A stretch of 64,000 bases of DNA from Nitzschia sp. DOCU1 (GCA_951394045.1 OX595987.1:992001-1056000); one strand, 5' to 3'; shown: positions 30,439-42,073, numbered from the stretch's first letter. Notes: generated by a model not told the origin, from the letters alone. Numbers and translations are program-made.

Positions 30439-33400
30439 TTACATCAAAAAGAAATAATGCTTCCTCACAAAGTAGTACGCCACCACGCACCCGATGAGCA
30501 GCGGCATTACCAAGGAATTCACAATATCTGTGTTGATCACGCGATGCGACAAGCCGACGGCCACAATCTGGAAGTTTGCAACGAACTGGGCCACGAGTCC
30601 AACAAATGTGACGATCGTCCCTAGATTTGTGATGATGTATCGCATATTTGGAGGCGAGACTTTGGATAGAAGCGACCGCGATGCACCTTGAAGCGCTTTG
30701 ACACCGGTGAAAGTCAAGAGGAAGCCGACTACGTACTGCGGAATACCAAGCAGCCAGTCGTAGTAGTGATGGCGCATGTCCATGGTTTCAGTAAACAATA
30801 TCTTGAGGTTGGCCACCATTGCAAATACTGAGCCCCAGTTGACAGTTACAAGGAGCCCAAGCGCCAGAAGAAGTATGGACCGTTTGATCGTCGCCCTTTC
30901 CTCATAACGACGCGCAACTTGTTCACAGGCAAAGTCCACGGGAAGAATCATTAGCGAGAGGCAACCCAAAAAGAAACCGGCAACGTTGCCTCTCCAGCCG
31001 AAATATCGATCGGCTATGAGTGTGCAGGACGAAAAAAGGACTTCCTGCGCAAAAACTGCGTAGACAACCAAACCCAACGTCAAAGGAACAGCAATGTTGT
31101 AGGCCATCAACTTTCGAAGCCGCTTCATCAGCGTCAAAACCTTTCGTTTGTGTTGTCGAGTAACACTAATTAATTCCGTCCTCCGAAGGGAGCGTTCCAT
31201 CGATGTCAATTTCGGTACAAATGCATCGATGTTATCCCGTTCGTTGCGATCGCGCAGTTCTGGAGGCTGGTGAAAAAGACTCACGGCACCGCCAGGAGTC
31301 GGATCAGAATCTGATGAATCGGAACTGTGACCCGGTGCAATATAGTCCATTCTTTCCAAACTCGCTGCCTCCACCTTCTCATACAATGGGCTCTTATGGC
31401 TCTGGAAAGCCCTCGTGGAAAAGATCAGGCGACATAGATGAAGAAACCAAAAGAAGACCATTATCCAATTGGATGCTTGAAGAGACTGGACGCCGTATCG
31501 GACGGATCGGAATGGCGCAATTTCTACAAGTGATCCAACAAAGAAACCAACCACAAGTCCAATGGCCTGAAATTGAACCAATCGCGCTGACTCGGCAACA
31601 ATGAGACTAGGGGGCAGAAATGCAACCACAAACTGCCGATGGACGATATCGGAAGCACCCAATCCAATCAAGAATCGCCCCAACACAGCGATTGGGACCG
31701 AAAGATTGGCGATTCCTCTGGCTTGAACGACATTTCCAGCGATTGCGGCAATCGAGGAAAAAATTAGCAACCCTTTGTATGGAGAGGTGTTCAACTCTCC
31801 TTGTTGCGCATTGGTGTGCCCAACAAGGATGCTACAATGCAACACGGCGGCAAGGATTGCTGAAAAGCTCGATGCTCCAATAATCGCAGCCGAGTATGCC
31901 ACGTTTGCACCAGCCGCATCGGCAAAGGTAACTGCAGTTGGGTGAACGATATAGTAGTTGACCTGCGGCAAGGGAAATAGAATAAGAATCCCGCGTCGGA
32001 TGATTTAAGTGTGCGATAACGACTCACCGTGTACAAAAAGAGAGAATATCGGTTGCAACGTAGTAGCCCAGCGGGAATATCCACAAAACGGCTGATGCTA
32101 AAGGAGGTCGCAATTGGCAATGTTCTGCCTTCCAAGGGCGCCGACGCGTCAAGCCCCTCGGATTTGGGAAGAATACTCAAAGAGTTAATGACAATTTGTT
32201 CTTCTTCCTTGAAAGACTTGCCACCCCGCAATCCCACAGCCAACGAAGATCTCATGACACTTGCAATCGACATGGTGCGCCATTTACCATATCGCAAGCC
32301 TTCGTATAAAGTGCCCGAGTCCAGCAACAATGCAGCGTCGGGTGTATAGTAAACAAGAAAATTAAGCGTATCCCTAGAGCATCCATCCAAACCTTCTCCG
32401 ACTACTGCGTGCCCAGTAAATGAAAGGCTCGAACGACTCAGATAAGTCGCAAATGAATTTGCTTTGATTCGCGAAGCCTCTCTAAGTGCCGCAATGGACA
32501 GGACTGTGAACCGCAGTCTTGCCAACGACACACTGGAGGCTGTGGATGGTGGACCAGACCCTCGATCGTCGTCCGAAAGCATCGAATCCACTTCGCCCTC
32601 CTTACAGGGCGAGGTTAATCGATTCTTGGTATTTGCAACCCAGCTGGTGGCATTAAAATCAAAAGAGAGAAATGGTGACGGTGAGTCACTATTCTTTGCC
32701 AGGCCTGTGTCCTTGTAGTCGGCCTTCGTCAGAGTTGCCAAGGCGTCGGCACGAGTCCTGGACACTTCGTACTCGGACAAGGCGAGAGCCAGACACGACG
32801 AGATCACCTTGACCGTTCTGGAGTTGGCTAGCTGTTGTAGTTTCAGATCGTATACTCCCATTAGCTTGCCGTGATTCACCAAGCCGATTAGCGCAGGATG
32901 ATGTTCGTATATATCGCCTGCCACGTGAGCAATGAGTCCACCGAGCGTCCTTTCTTCTTGGGCCCTGGTGTTTCGTTTCCGATGATAGTACCCTCCGAGC
33001 ATCCGATTCTGAAGCAAACGATCATGTTTGCGACAAATTTTTCGGACCGCAATTACATTGACGCAAATATACTTCAAAATGTGCAAGAGTTCCACCCCGA
33101 CCGCCGAATAGGCGTCGGCTTCATCTACCGCTGAAACCAAGAGCAAGTCTTCACCCACAATATGATCGTTACGTTGAAAGATTGGGCGTTCCCGTCGGAT
33201 TTCTTGAAAGTGCTCAATTTTCCGTTTCGCAGCCTCATATTGTTCGTATTCTTGTTTGCGCTTTCCCTTGGAGTCGGGACTGGAGCTTGACTTTGCCAGT
33301 GGGGAAAACTGTGCCATGGTATGTCGCGCCGACTTTGGCGATGTGACTCCACCCGCAAAGGCTTGAGGTAACGCAAACTGATTGCTACCGTGGCTTTCAT

Positions 33401-34619
33401 TTTCATCGGAGGAAGATCCTGACCAGAAGCCGCGTTGGCCACGAGCGCCCTCGTCCGAAGACGACGAGGCAGCTGAATGGATGCCGCCATCCGAGAGTGG
33501 ATGGTCATATGCAGCCGCGGTTGAGGTAGCACGCGCGGCAAACGATTCGCTCAACTCGGTTAATTCTTCCGAGGACAAGAACCTAAGGGAACCAGCAGTG
33601 TCAGCAAGTTCTCCCAATCGGGCTTGCGCAAAGAGAGTGACCTTTTCCACTTCAGCTCGCAAGAGCCCCAGAAAACGCTCGGTGATCGATCGAGATTTAG
33701 AGTGTGCAAGCCGAATATGCGGAGGGACCTTTTTGTCTCGTTTCTTTCGTTGCCTCGCCAAGCGTCTTCGACGGCGCTGCTTTCGAACGCGCTGACGTTC
33801 CCCCTCCCACTTTTCTTGTTGCGTTTGTCTCTTTGGAGACGGATTTTTAGAGGCACTAAAAGGCACTGTCGAGGTCGTAGTTGCACCGAAATTTTGTCGA
33901 GGCGGCGTCCTGTCTCCCATGTTACCAGTAGTGTACTCGTGGTGGTGCCGCGGAGCAGGCGAGAATCCTAATAGCGCCGTACTTTCCGTGGACCCTTCCA
34001 AATTGTATTGAAAGGGCGCATTAAAAAGGGAAGAGGACTTTCTAGTGGCAGGATCAAAGGATTCACTGTCCTCATCGACAAAGAAAGACTTGGGCTCTTC
34101 TCGGTTCGGCAAGTAATACTCGTTGTCGTCATCATAATGGGTCATAAGTTTCGATCGACGTTTTTTGCCCTTCTTGGCTTCTTTCTTTTCTGCCCGCCGC
34201 CAGGGAACACCCCCGCACTGACCCGGGTCATCGTCAGGACTGCCCGACTCGTCACTGGAGAACGACCCCATCAGTGTGAAGCGCTGCACAGCACCCTGAG
34301 TGCGACCTTCGACGCGTTCTTGTTCCTGATTTTGATCCGACGTGTCGCTACTCTCTTCGTCATGAAAGGACGCAAAGGCAGCATCCGAATCCGATTCCAG
34401 AAAGAGTTCATCGCGATAATCTCGACGAGACTTCCGATGATGATGTTCATTTGGATCATCGGGGTTGTCTCCAAAGCGGGAGTTTGGATTGTGATGGACT
34501 CCTTCCTCGTAAACCGACTCAACCTGACTCAACAACAGCTTGAGGGTTTCATAGTCCAAATAGGCCGCTTCCCAGCCCGATCGGCGTCCCATACGAAGGG
34601 ACGAGCCGAATCCAACCAT
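30439..34619 (-). CDS. SPX-MFS phosphate transporter, very large
   Basis: Two exons, 34619-32028 and 31962-30439 (65-bp intron, GTGAGT...CCGCAG; the splice joins LFLYT to VNYYIVHPTAVTFADA). The start at 34619 (ACCATGG) is chosen because SPX domains begin at Met1 (MVGFGSSL); an in-frame start at 34727 adds 36 residues. The length is 1371 aa. The SPX domain is split: its first helices (WEAAYLDYETLKLLLSQ) are at ~15-40, and the bundle that binds inositol pyrophosphate (LLHILKYICVNVIAVRKICR) comes only after ~450 low-complexity residues. The C-terminal ~510 residues are an MFS carrier with paired six-helix bundles, like vacuolar SPX-MFS (PHT5/VPT1) proteins that move phosphate across the vacuole membrane. 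Phosphate-status control through SPX is expected from the family. Confidence 0.88.
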
Positions 34620-34682
34620 GGTTAAGGAACTGTTTTGCTTTGAGAGATAATGAAAGATATCGTCCAGCAGTGATGGTGTCAT

Positions 34683-34889
34683 GGTCGACGACATCTTGCC
34701 GCCGCCATCTGTCGCGGGCAATGACAACGACTGAGTGAGTCCATTTAGTCAGCTGTTGGTCTGAACCTCAACCGGCGATGGCGGTCGACGACATACATCT
34801 TTTGCCGGCCGCCATCTGTCGCGGGCAATGACAACCACTGAGTGAGTCCATTTAGTCAGCTGCTGGTCTGAACCTCAACCGGCGATGGC
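34683..34889. repeat. 100-bp tandem duplication at the SPX-MFS 5' end
   Basis: The block GGTCGACGACAT... begins at 34683 and again at 34783, and both continue through CCATCTGTCGCGGGCAATGA and TGAGTCCATTTAGTCAGCTG to GGCGATGGC, with only a few changes (the second copy has small insertions after GACAT). The inner copy contains the possible upstream start codons of the transporter and its leader; the outer copy lies in the promoter or 5' UTR. Confidence 0.9.
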
Positions 34890-35993
34890 GCGCGGTGCCG
34901 AAAAAGTCCATGCAGTCGGAAGGGAGCGAGGTATGATGCGGATGACGTACAGGCGTGCTCTAGCTATGGAGTTTATATCTAGTTGTTCATTGTGCTGGTA
35001 GACGGCACAATGATGATTCGTCATCTACTACTATTAGCTAGAATAGCTAAGAGGTACCTGATACAAGCTTAATTACGACTCCAATCTTGCCAGAGCGGCA
35101 CGACGCAATGGTGGAAAGTAGCATGTGTACTATCGGTAGCTATGCTAGCCGAGGAGCAGCAGCACGACATACTAGCTAGCAGTAGAAGCATCAAGGGCGT
35201 CCACGGAGTGGAGGAAGAAGCCGCCACCGGAAGGTGTCCCCACCCGTCTTCCAGAGTATTGCGCTTGGAAGCGACCGAGGAAACAGAATCGATATGTGCA
35301 GTATGCCCTCTACTCCTCGTTTATTCAGGAAGTTAATAGCACGACGTTGGGAGGTTCTTGGGAATTTCATGTTGTGCCGAGTGAAGAACTCAAAAGGAGA
35401 ACCGACGTTCTACAGTCAGTGTGTAATAGTGACAATGTCCAAGAAGATCCTTCATTGGGGGAAGTTAACACATCATGCTCATTCAGAGGATGTTAGCATG
35501 AAATTCCTCAACTCCGGTACATTCTGTGATCGGAGTGGCCATCCAGAAAGTTGGGAAGATCGGCATTGGCGCTTGGCCCGAAAGCAAAATGTGAGCGGAA
35601 AGCTCTGAACGGAACTATTGGTTGCAAAACTGCGAGAAGTTGGAATCGTTCTAATTACGTTCTCGTGGCGTTCGGTGTTTTGGACAATGAGATTTGGTTC
35701 GGGTGCGATAGTTAGGGCAATAGAGTTGAGTTGCTGGACATGACATAGCCAATGATATTGCTCCATCACACACAAAATTCCGGTCTTAACTTCTGCATAG
35801 GGCTTATTAAAATTCTCACGAGCAAGACGTGGCAGAGTTGGTTGCGTGCCTTTTGTGCCATGATATGTTGCGCGCTTCTGGAAGCACGGAACTCTTTCTT
35901 GCTTTTCGCCCTTTCCGTCATGGTGCATGATCGGCACATTATTTTTGGATGGGGGCTTGATGATTGGACTACGATACCACCTCAACTCGCACC
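34890..35993. other. Gene-poor spacer with CTAGC/TAGCTA words
   Basis: No supported gene. Patches of AGCTAG/CTACTA words occur near 35025-35060 and 35130-35190. Overlapping frames of 124 and 168 codons lie on opposite strands (35234-35608 and 35479-35985) with no family signature; I treat both as chance. The last part should be the NTAN1 promoter. Confidence 0.45.
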
Positions 35994-37130
35994 ATGGTTA
36001 TCGCAACGTCCGACTCCTGCAATACTCTTGTGAGCCTTGAAAGAGATAACAAGCAATATGCCTCCAATTCTTCTAAAGCCGTGCTGCCCCATGGAGATGA
36101 ATACGTTCTCACGGATCTCTACTTGCCAGCGGACGATTTCGGTGATGATCTTTCTCAACAACAAATCTATCTTCCAGTAGCAGGTCGATTAGATCAATAT
36201 GTCAAGCATCTTCCTGAGATTGTAGAGGGATGCGATCAAATTTTGGCTAACGAACCAGTGATCTATGATGAGCAGTCAACCGAACGTATCATTTACGTCG
36301 GACAGGGGGAAGTGGCACACGCGGTATCTAGGCAGTGCGATATCCTTGTCACTGACAAGGCAACGACATGCCACATGGTCGCTCTTCGAAGTGAATCTAC
36401 AAACATGCCTTCCCTGACCAGCTTGACGCACATCGATGATACAGCGTACGAGAGCTGCATCCGAAAAATGATCTCGGAACACCTAGTCCATCATCACGGT
36501 CGCTTTGAGGAAGAGAAGAAGGAAGACATCGACTTTTTGGATGACCTTATTCAGCTTAAGGTGCACATTGTTGGTGGGTTTGAGGATGCTGATGGTGCTT
36601 CCTCTAACATCTCCAACTGGCTTTTGAAACTTTTTGCCGAGCTTGCTCGAGATTTCAAAGATTCTATCAAGATGACGCTTGAAACTTGTGCTGTATCTTC
36701 CCTCAACGACAATGGATACCAATGCCCAATTGCAAGGGGTCTCGCCATTGATCTAAGAAGCGGTGAAGTCTTTTTGGCCAAGTCCAATCAATCCGTTCCC
36801 GCAGCTCAGCTTCGTGCGGTACGGATCTGGTCGGGGCTCAAGTCTCTCAGCGTGATTCACACTGGCTCGAGCAATGATCTTCGGGTGGGCGCTTTTTCTT
36901 ACACTCCCATCCCCGAAATGAAGCAACTAATTGAGTTGCCCGATCATCTTGTGCTACAATTTACATCTACATCCCCGGACGTGGAAGAGGACGGATTTTG
37001 TGCTTCAGTTCGTTCTACGCTCCGATACCTTCTTGAAGTGCCTTGCACAGAAGCTTTTGGCTTGTCGGTCAACCAACCTTTGGTTTTCCGCCGGATCGGA
37101 ACTTCTAACTCGTGGAAGCGCGCTCACTAA
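35994..37130 (+). CDS. Protein N-terminal asparagine amidohydrolase (NTAN1 type)
   Basis: 378 residues from ATG 35994, chosen for its ACCATGG context; an upstream in-frame ATG at 35964 adds ten residues. The catalytic block ILVTDKATTCHMVALRSE contains the nucleophilic Cys of the Thr-Cys-His motif, and downstream blocks VHIVGGFEDADG, GLAIDLRSGEVF and LRVGAFSYTPIPEM follow the family order. NTAN1 deamidates an exposed N-terminal Asn to Asp, making a tertiary destabilising residue into a secondary one for the Arg/N-degron pathway; it acts in cytosol or nucleus. The protein is ~70 residues longer than the ~310-residue animal form, mainly at the N terminus and in the middle loops. No targeting signal is visible. 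Confidence 0.88.
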   Translation: MVIATSDSCNTLVSLERDNKQYASNSSKAVLPHGDEYVLTDLYLPADDFGDDLSQQQIYLPVAGRLDQYVKHLPEIVEGCDQILANEPVIYDEQSTERIIYVGQGEVAHAVSRQCDILVTDKATTCHMVALRSESTNMPSLTSLTHIDDTAYESCIRKMISEHLVHHHGRFEEEKKEDIDFLDDLIQLKVHIVGGFEDADGASSNISNWLLKLFAELARDFKDSIKMTLETCAVSSLNDNGYQCPIARGLAIDLRSGEVFLAKSNQSVPAAQLRAVRIWSGLKSLSVIHTGSSNDLRVGAFSYTPIPEMKQLIELPDHLVLQFTSTSPDVEEDGFCASVRSTLRYLLEVPCTEAFGLSVNQPLVFRRIGTSNSWKRAH

Positions 37131-37734
37131 TTTTTTCACCAAACAACAATTTTGATTCATACTTTTTGCTTGCATATAATTGAAATAGATACATTGCATT
37201 TTTCATTTACATCTATCTGGTATTTTCGTACGAAGTACAAGCACTTTATGTTCAAGTAAGCAATGTAACGCTTTCGGCTCTTTTCGTTCGAACGGTGGAC
37301 GCAAAGCCAGACTGTGTCATTGCAATAGTTGGGAACCCTTTCTAGCGCAGCGTAATGTTTACGCCAACGTAGTTGAATCCATCTCTACTAACACGATCTA
37401 TCGTCTGTCTGAGATCATGGCTGCTGACCGACCACCATACCTCTTTCTACGAACCATTAGCAAGGAGTGCCCCAACAGTCGAAGGAAGCCCGCTTACATT
37501 TTCCTTCTTGCTTCTCTAGCAAGTACTTCTACCAGCAGTAGATGAGAGAAATTAGAAGAGCGTGATCTCTCTAGTATGATGATACTCGCTACTAGTAGTA
37601 GTACTACGGATTAGTAGCTACCGCTGACCCGTTCAGTAGACAGGGTAGAGCCCCTTTCCAGGAATGGCCAGAAAAATCTCGCTGCTATCCATACCCTCTA
37701 TTTCCACATTGATTAGCCTCGCTCAAGGTTTTAC

Positions 37735-38112
37735 GGACTTTGGCGCTGGTCTTTGCTTCCGGTCCCCAAAATAGGACCCATAACCTGTGAAACATTGAGC
37801 GCTTTTACGCTGGACTTTGCTGCTGGAACCAAAAATCTTGTATTTCCAACTACACGTCGGCGGCAACAGAGCATCTTGTCCTCTCGTTATATTTCGTTGT
37901 TGTTGCCGAAGTTTGTTTTGTGGTTGTGGTGCATTCCATCTGGTCGAGGACCACCTGCAAAGTCCAGCGACATTTCGGAGGAACAAAATTTGACGCTGGA
38001 GTTTGCACTTCGTCCTTGACTCGATGGAATGCCAGGTAACCAATCAGAATGAATTATTTGCTGATCGACGAACTGCTAAGTCCAGCGCCAAACACCAGCG
38101 CCAAAGTCCAGA
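37735..38112. repeat. Cluster of inverted GGACTTTGGCGCTGG-type motifs, element-like
   Basis: GGACTTTGGCGCTGG at 37737 is answered by its complement CCAGCGCCAAAGTCC at ~38094. Related motifs lie between: CGCTGGACTTTG (~37809), GCAAAGTCCAGCG (~37959) and AGTCCAGCGCC (~38083). AACATTGAGC also occurs twice (~37791 and ~38111), and GCATTCCATCTGGTCGA (~37930) pairs partly with CTCGATGGAATGCC (~38018). The outer inverted pair around a ~375-bp interior resembles a small non-autonomous element. Confidence 0.5.
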
Positions 38113-38275
38113 AACATTGAGCACGGCTATTGTCGGTCTCTACTACCGGTCAGGCCCAAAGCACTATTTTGCGCGCCGCGGTTGAGTTTTCTACACGACA
38201 ACGGCTTCCGGCACTTTGGTTGCCGACCCGGAAGAAAGATCTTTCGTGGGGGTGGCTGTAGGTAAAGTGCATAAG

Positions 38276-38993
38276 TACGTATGTAGCCAAACTTCTTTCC
38301 CGGGCTCACGCATGACTCTAGCGGTGCCAAATTGCCCGTAAACGTCTCGCGTCCGGGATTAACATTTGAATCATGAATAATTGCACTCAAATTAGTCAAA
38401 CTTGGAATCATTTTTTGGGCGCGATGATGTTTTCGCTCAATGCTATCACGGAAACGAAATCTCGGTCCGACCATGGACACCATTCTATAGATCATTATTT
38501 CATCCAAACATTGTATCTCAGATCTCTTTTTTGCACAGAGCTTTGAATACTATTGATAGAGGCTTGTGCAAAAAAGAGATCTGAGATATTCATTTTTGAG
38601 AAAGATATGGTGACATTCGAACAATGCGGCACGTTGTGCACCATCGGTCGGCTGCCAAAATTCAATGGAGTATGGATGCCACCAGAGGCACTATGCAATG
38701 TCATATTGACAGAACATCTAATTCAATGTTCCGAAATGACAGTTTGCAAGGCTTTGAATCGAATTGTTGAAGATGGAGGTGGTGTATTCCGTGACCACGA
38801 CAATGGCTTTGTATTATTGCGTGTGCACAACATCACATTTCGAAACCTGGCAAGACAACAAATCAGAAAATGTATTTTTATTTTATATCAACTAGCTGTG
38901 ATCCCAATCATCAAACGAAGAACCATGGTGCATACGTAGACGGATAGTAGACATCGTACCTGGTAGCCAAACTTCTTTCCCGGTCACGCATGA
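38276..38993. repeat. Direct repeat pair flanking ~640 bp
   Basis: GTAGCCAAACTTCTTTCCCG followed by (GGC)TCACGCATGACT occurs at ~38283 and again at ~38962; the preceding bases (GTAC) also match. The interior holds the hairpin at 38514-38588. Confidence 0.75.
38514..38588. repeat. Perfect 24-bp inverted repeat with 27-nt loop
   Basis: Arms 38514-38537 and 38565-38588 are exact reverse complements, centred on AGATCTC with a six-T/six-A run. Transcribed RNA would form an uninterrupted 24-bp stem. Confidence 0.95.
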
Positions 38994-39323
38994 CTGACTC
39001 TACTATGGGGCGACCTGTCACGCGCTAATCCTCATGATAGCACAGTTTTCCGGTATGATAGTTAGAACACCAACCCAACAATTATTCTGTGTTTCCCAGA
39101 GAAGAAAGAGTAAGCAGCTAGCATTAAAAGTTCATTGTCACACCGAAGGTAAGGGATTTTAACCATATCCTATTCGCTGCCAAGAATAGTAGGGGTCGTC
39201 CTAGAGAGAGTACTCGTACCGCTAAAACCTGTACTAGAAAACTGGGAAGTGGTTTTAGAAAATGATGAACACTGCTATGGAGGATTGTATATATGATGTT
39301 TTAGCTACGATTAGCTGATTTAT

Positions 39324-40510
39324 TTACACCCATTCTCTTGGATTCTTAGCAGCGTCGAGGAATTCAGCCTCGGGCGAGCCTGGCTCTGGATGATGGTCGT
39401 AAAGCCACGAAGCGGTCTCGGGTAAACTCATTAGAATCGATTCAGTACGTCCACCAGTCTTCAGTCCAAAAATGGTTCCGCGATCGTAGACCAAGTTGAA
39501 TTCTGCATACCTGCCCCGACGAAGTTGTTGCCACAGCTTCTGTTCCTCGGTGAATTCATCGTTCTTGTGCTTCTCAATGATGGGACCATAGGCTGCCACA
39601 ACATGGTTGACTGCGTCTTTGCAGAACTCAAAGATTTCTTCGGGATCACGGTCGTTCAAATCATCGAAGAAAATTCCACCCATGCCGCGGCGTTCTCCAC
39701 GATGCTTGATAAGGAAGTAATCATCTGCCCACTTCTTGAATTTCGAGTAGTACTCGGGGTCGTGACGGTCACAGACTTCCTTGTAGGTGGAATGGAAATG
39801 CTTTAGATCTTCTTCGTCGATGTAGCATGGCGTGATATCGGTTCCACCACCAAACCACCACTTGTCGCCGCCGTCTGTCTCGAAGTACCGATAGTTGAAA
39901 TGCATGGTAGGGCAGTGCGGGTTTCGGGGATGCATGACGCAAGACAACCCGCACGCAAAGAAAGGAACTTGCTCACCTTCACCACGGTTGACTCCACGCT
40001 CTGTTGCCGCCCTCAAGGCCGACACAGGCATAGTGCCGTGAACGACCGACAGGTTTACGCCCGCCTTTTCCCAAACCTTGCCGCCTGCCAAAACACGAGA
40101 ATGGCCACCGCCTCCAGTGTCTCTGACCCAGCTATCCTCTCGAAACGTAGCCTCGCCATCGATTTCCTGGATTGCTTTGGTGATGCTAATTTGAGCGTCA
40201 CGAAGCATCTTTTCCATCTTTGCCCGCATTTTGTGGTTACCGGCCATCTCGCCAGAGAATTTCGTGAGCGAGCCTTCATCCTGAATAAAAAATAAGCAAA
40301 AGAGACGTGAGACTCCATAGGAAGATGTAATACTATTACGCCCGAGTGACGTACCTCTTCATTGGATTCGACCGCCTTGGTTTCGGCTCCTGGAATGGCA
40401 GAGACCATGTTCAGAACAGAATTTCGAGTTATCTTGCCCCCTGGCCGTGCGCTGAAGGCCAGTGCAGGGCTGCTGGCGTACACGCAGAAGATTGCAAAAA
40501 AGAGCTTCAT
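39324..40510 (-). CDS. Coproporphyrinogen III oxidase (aerobic), plastid-targeted
   Basis: Two exons, 40510-40355 and 40280-39324 (74-bp intron, GTACGT...ATTCAG), giving 370 residues. The N terminus [19 protein letters not shown] is a signal peptide whose end (ALAF-SARP) fits the heterokont plastid entry motif. The enzyme domain has HemF signatures: [56 protein letters not shown], then [19 protein letters not shown] and [20 protein letters not shown]. It uses O2 to decarboxylate two propionates of coproporphyrinogen III to protoporphyrinogen IX, on the heme and chlorophyll path, as a homodimer. No key block is missing. The stop is followed by an AT-rich tail. Confidence 0.96.
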
Positions 40511-41058
40511 GGTTTCGTACGTCTCGTGCTAGAATAGCAAAAGCCGAGATCCAAATTTGTGAGATAAATTGCAACATAGGATGCATTTTTTCTTTCATCT
40601 TTTGTCGGTAGCAAATCCGAAGAGATTGAAATTGAAAGATCGCGAGATTTGTTGTTTGGGTTCGGATTTAGCGTTCCGAGGCTTATACAAAAATAATTAT
40701 GGCACCCTATCCACGCACCGACAACCATCGATCCTCCGTCCACTTGGAATGAATGAGATCATCCATCAACAAGCAAGACTGCGACGTACGCACGCAAAAA
40801 CCGAACTCGCTCGAGAAATTCATGCTTTACGTCATCCTTTATCCCATCGTCACTGTCTTCACAGCGATGTATCGAAAACCTACCTCCTCAAGTCTACCTC
40901 TCCATGCATCGTATGATACTTTAGTGAATACGTATGCTCCCCCGACTAACGCGACCCAATATGGTGGTGCGTGCTCGCGCATAGACATTTTAGCCATTTA
41001 GCGTCGAGAGATATCGTTTGATGGCAAAGAGCCAGAAAAGCTGCCATCAACACTGATA
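40511..41058. other. Divergent intergenic region (CPOX / Nudix)
   Basis: 548 bp between two divergent genes. Short frames here are unsupported; no repeat was seen. Confidence 0.5.
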
Positions 41059-42073
41059 ATGATGATACGTTTTGCCCTGAACAATGTATTCCGAGAAAGA
41101 AGGATCATCAACCACAGAAACGCACAGTTTGGATTTGCACTGCATCGTTCTACGCTGTTCAGTCACTCGGCAAAAGTAAAGCCGAAAATGGATTCTAATC
41201 TCAGCTTCCCGTTTCGAGATCACAACGTTCCTGTATCTTTCCTCCCGTCCATCAGCCCCGATGTTGCTCAACAAGCGTTGGAAAGTGAAATATTCCGGAC
41301 ATGGTACAAACGATGCGAAAAGGAGAATGGTGGGAGAAAGATAGAACTTCACTCGGTGGAGCTCCAGCACGTGGACATGCTCGGGCCGAGAGTCGGATTC
41401 GTAAAGATGAAAGCGACGTCTACACTGGTTGACGGCAGCACGCACCACAAGCATCCACTTCCCGGAATATGTTTTCTTCGAGGTGGGGCCGTCGCAATTC
41501 TTGTTGCACTTATATGCGAAGAAGAGGGTGGGAAAGTGTATTCACTCTTGGTCGACCAGCCTCGGTGAGTAAAACTGAGGTTAGTTTGAACTTCAAGAAT
41601 TCCGCGCTGGAGATTCTCACGAATGTCATTTTTGTTCCAGCATCCCTATCGGCACAGTTTCGTGCCTGGAGCTTCCGGCAGGAATGATCGACAACGAAAA
41701 TGATGGAATTGCTGGAACAGCGGCGCGGGAGATGGAAGAAGAGTGTGGCATCAAACTTCGACCCTCCGAGTTGACTGATTTGACGGAAATAGGTTGCAGG
41801 GACGCGCTCGAGGCAGGAACAATCCCTTGTGCCGCAGTGGCGCCATCACCAGGGGGGTGTGATGAGTTCATTCGATACATGTATACTGAACGGGTAGTAA
41901 CCAAAGCGGCGTTGGAGAAAATGAAAGGTGAACTCTCGGGGCTACGAGAGGAAGGCGAATACATAACACTTCGCGTCGTCGATCTTAAGGATATGTGGAA
42001 GGGTTCTGCGGATAACAAGGCCATGTGGTACGTGCGACAGTATTTTACTTTGTTACAGCGAAATTACCGGTAA
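41059..42073 (+). CDS. ADP-sugar diphosphatase-like Nudix domain (probably spliced onto the AKR below)
   Basis: Exons 41059-41564 and 41641-42069 or 42073 (76-bp intron, GTGAGT...TTCCAG). The Nudix box is AGTAAREMEEECGI, with one extra residue before it and Asp in place of the first Glu, a variation seen in plant NUDX14-type ADP-sugar diphosphatases. The flanking LPAGMIDN, PSPGGCDEFIRYMY and LSGLREEGEYITLRVV also match that group. The N terminus (MMIRFALNNVFRERRI...) is basic and amphipathic, so mitochondrial targeting is possible. If read through, the frame ends at TAA 42071-42073 (312 aa). But a GTAATA donor at 42070 and an acceptor at 42139 would remove this stop and continue in frame into the aldo-keto reductase (604 aa in total). 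Confidence 0.85.

Larger units (their letters stand above)
37131..39323. other. 2.2-kb gene-poor region with repeats and hairpins
   Basis: Contains CTAGTAG-type words (~37495-37625), a cluster of inverted CCAGCG-(CC)AAAGTCC motifs (37735-38112), a pair of direct repeats near 38276 and 38956, and a perfect 24-bp inverted repeat at 38514-38588. A plus-strand frame of 128 codons at 38553-38939 begins inside the hairpin and has no recognised family. Confidence 0.6.

Noticed and set aside
35479..35985. 168-codon minus-strand frame in the gap before the NTAN1-type gene
   Set aside because: Residue composition is unlike a folded protein, it overlaps a competing plus-strand frame, and it would run through the promoter of the NTAN1-type gene.
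38553..38939. 128-codon plus-strand frame starting inside the 24-bp hairpin
   Set aside because: Its first codons are the hairpin arm, and no transposase or other family motif could be recognised.
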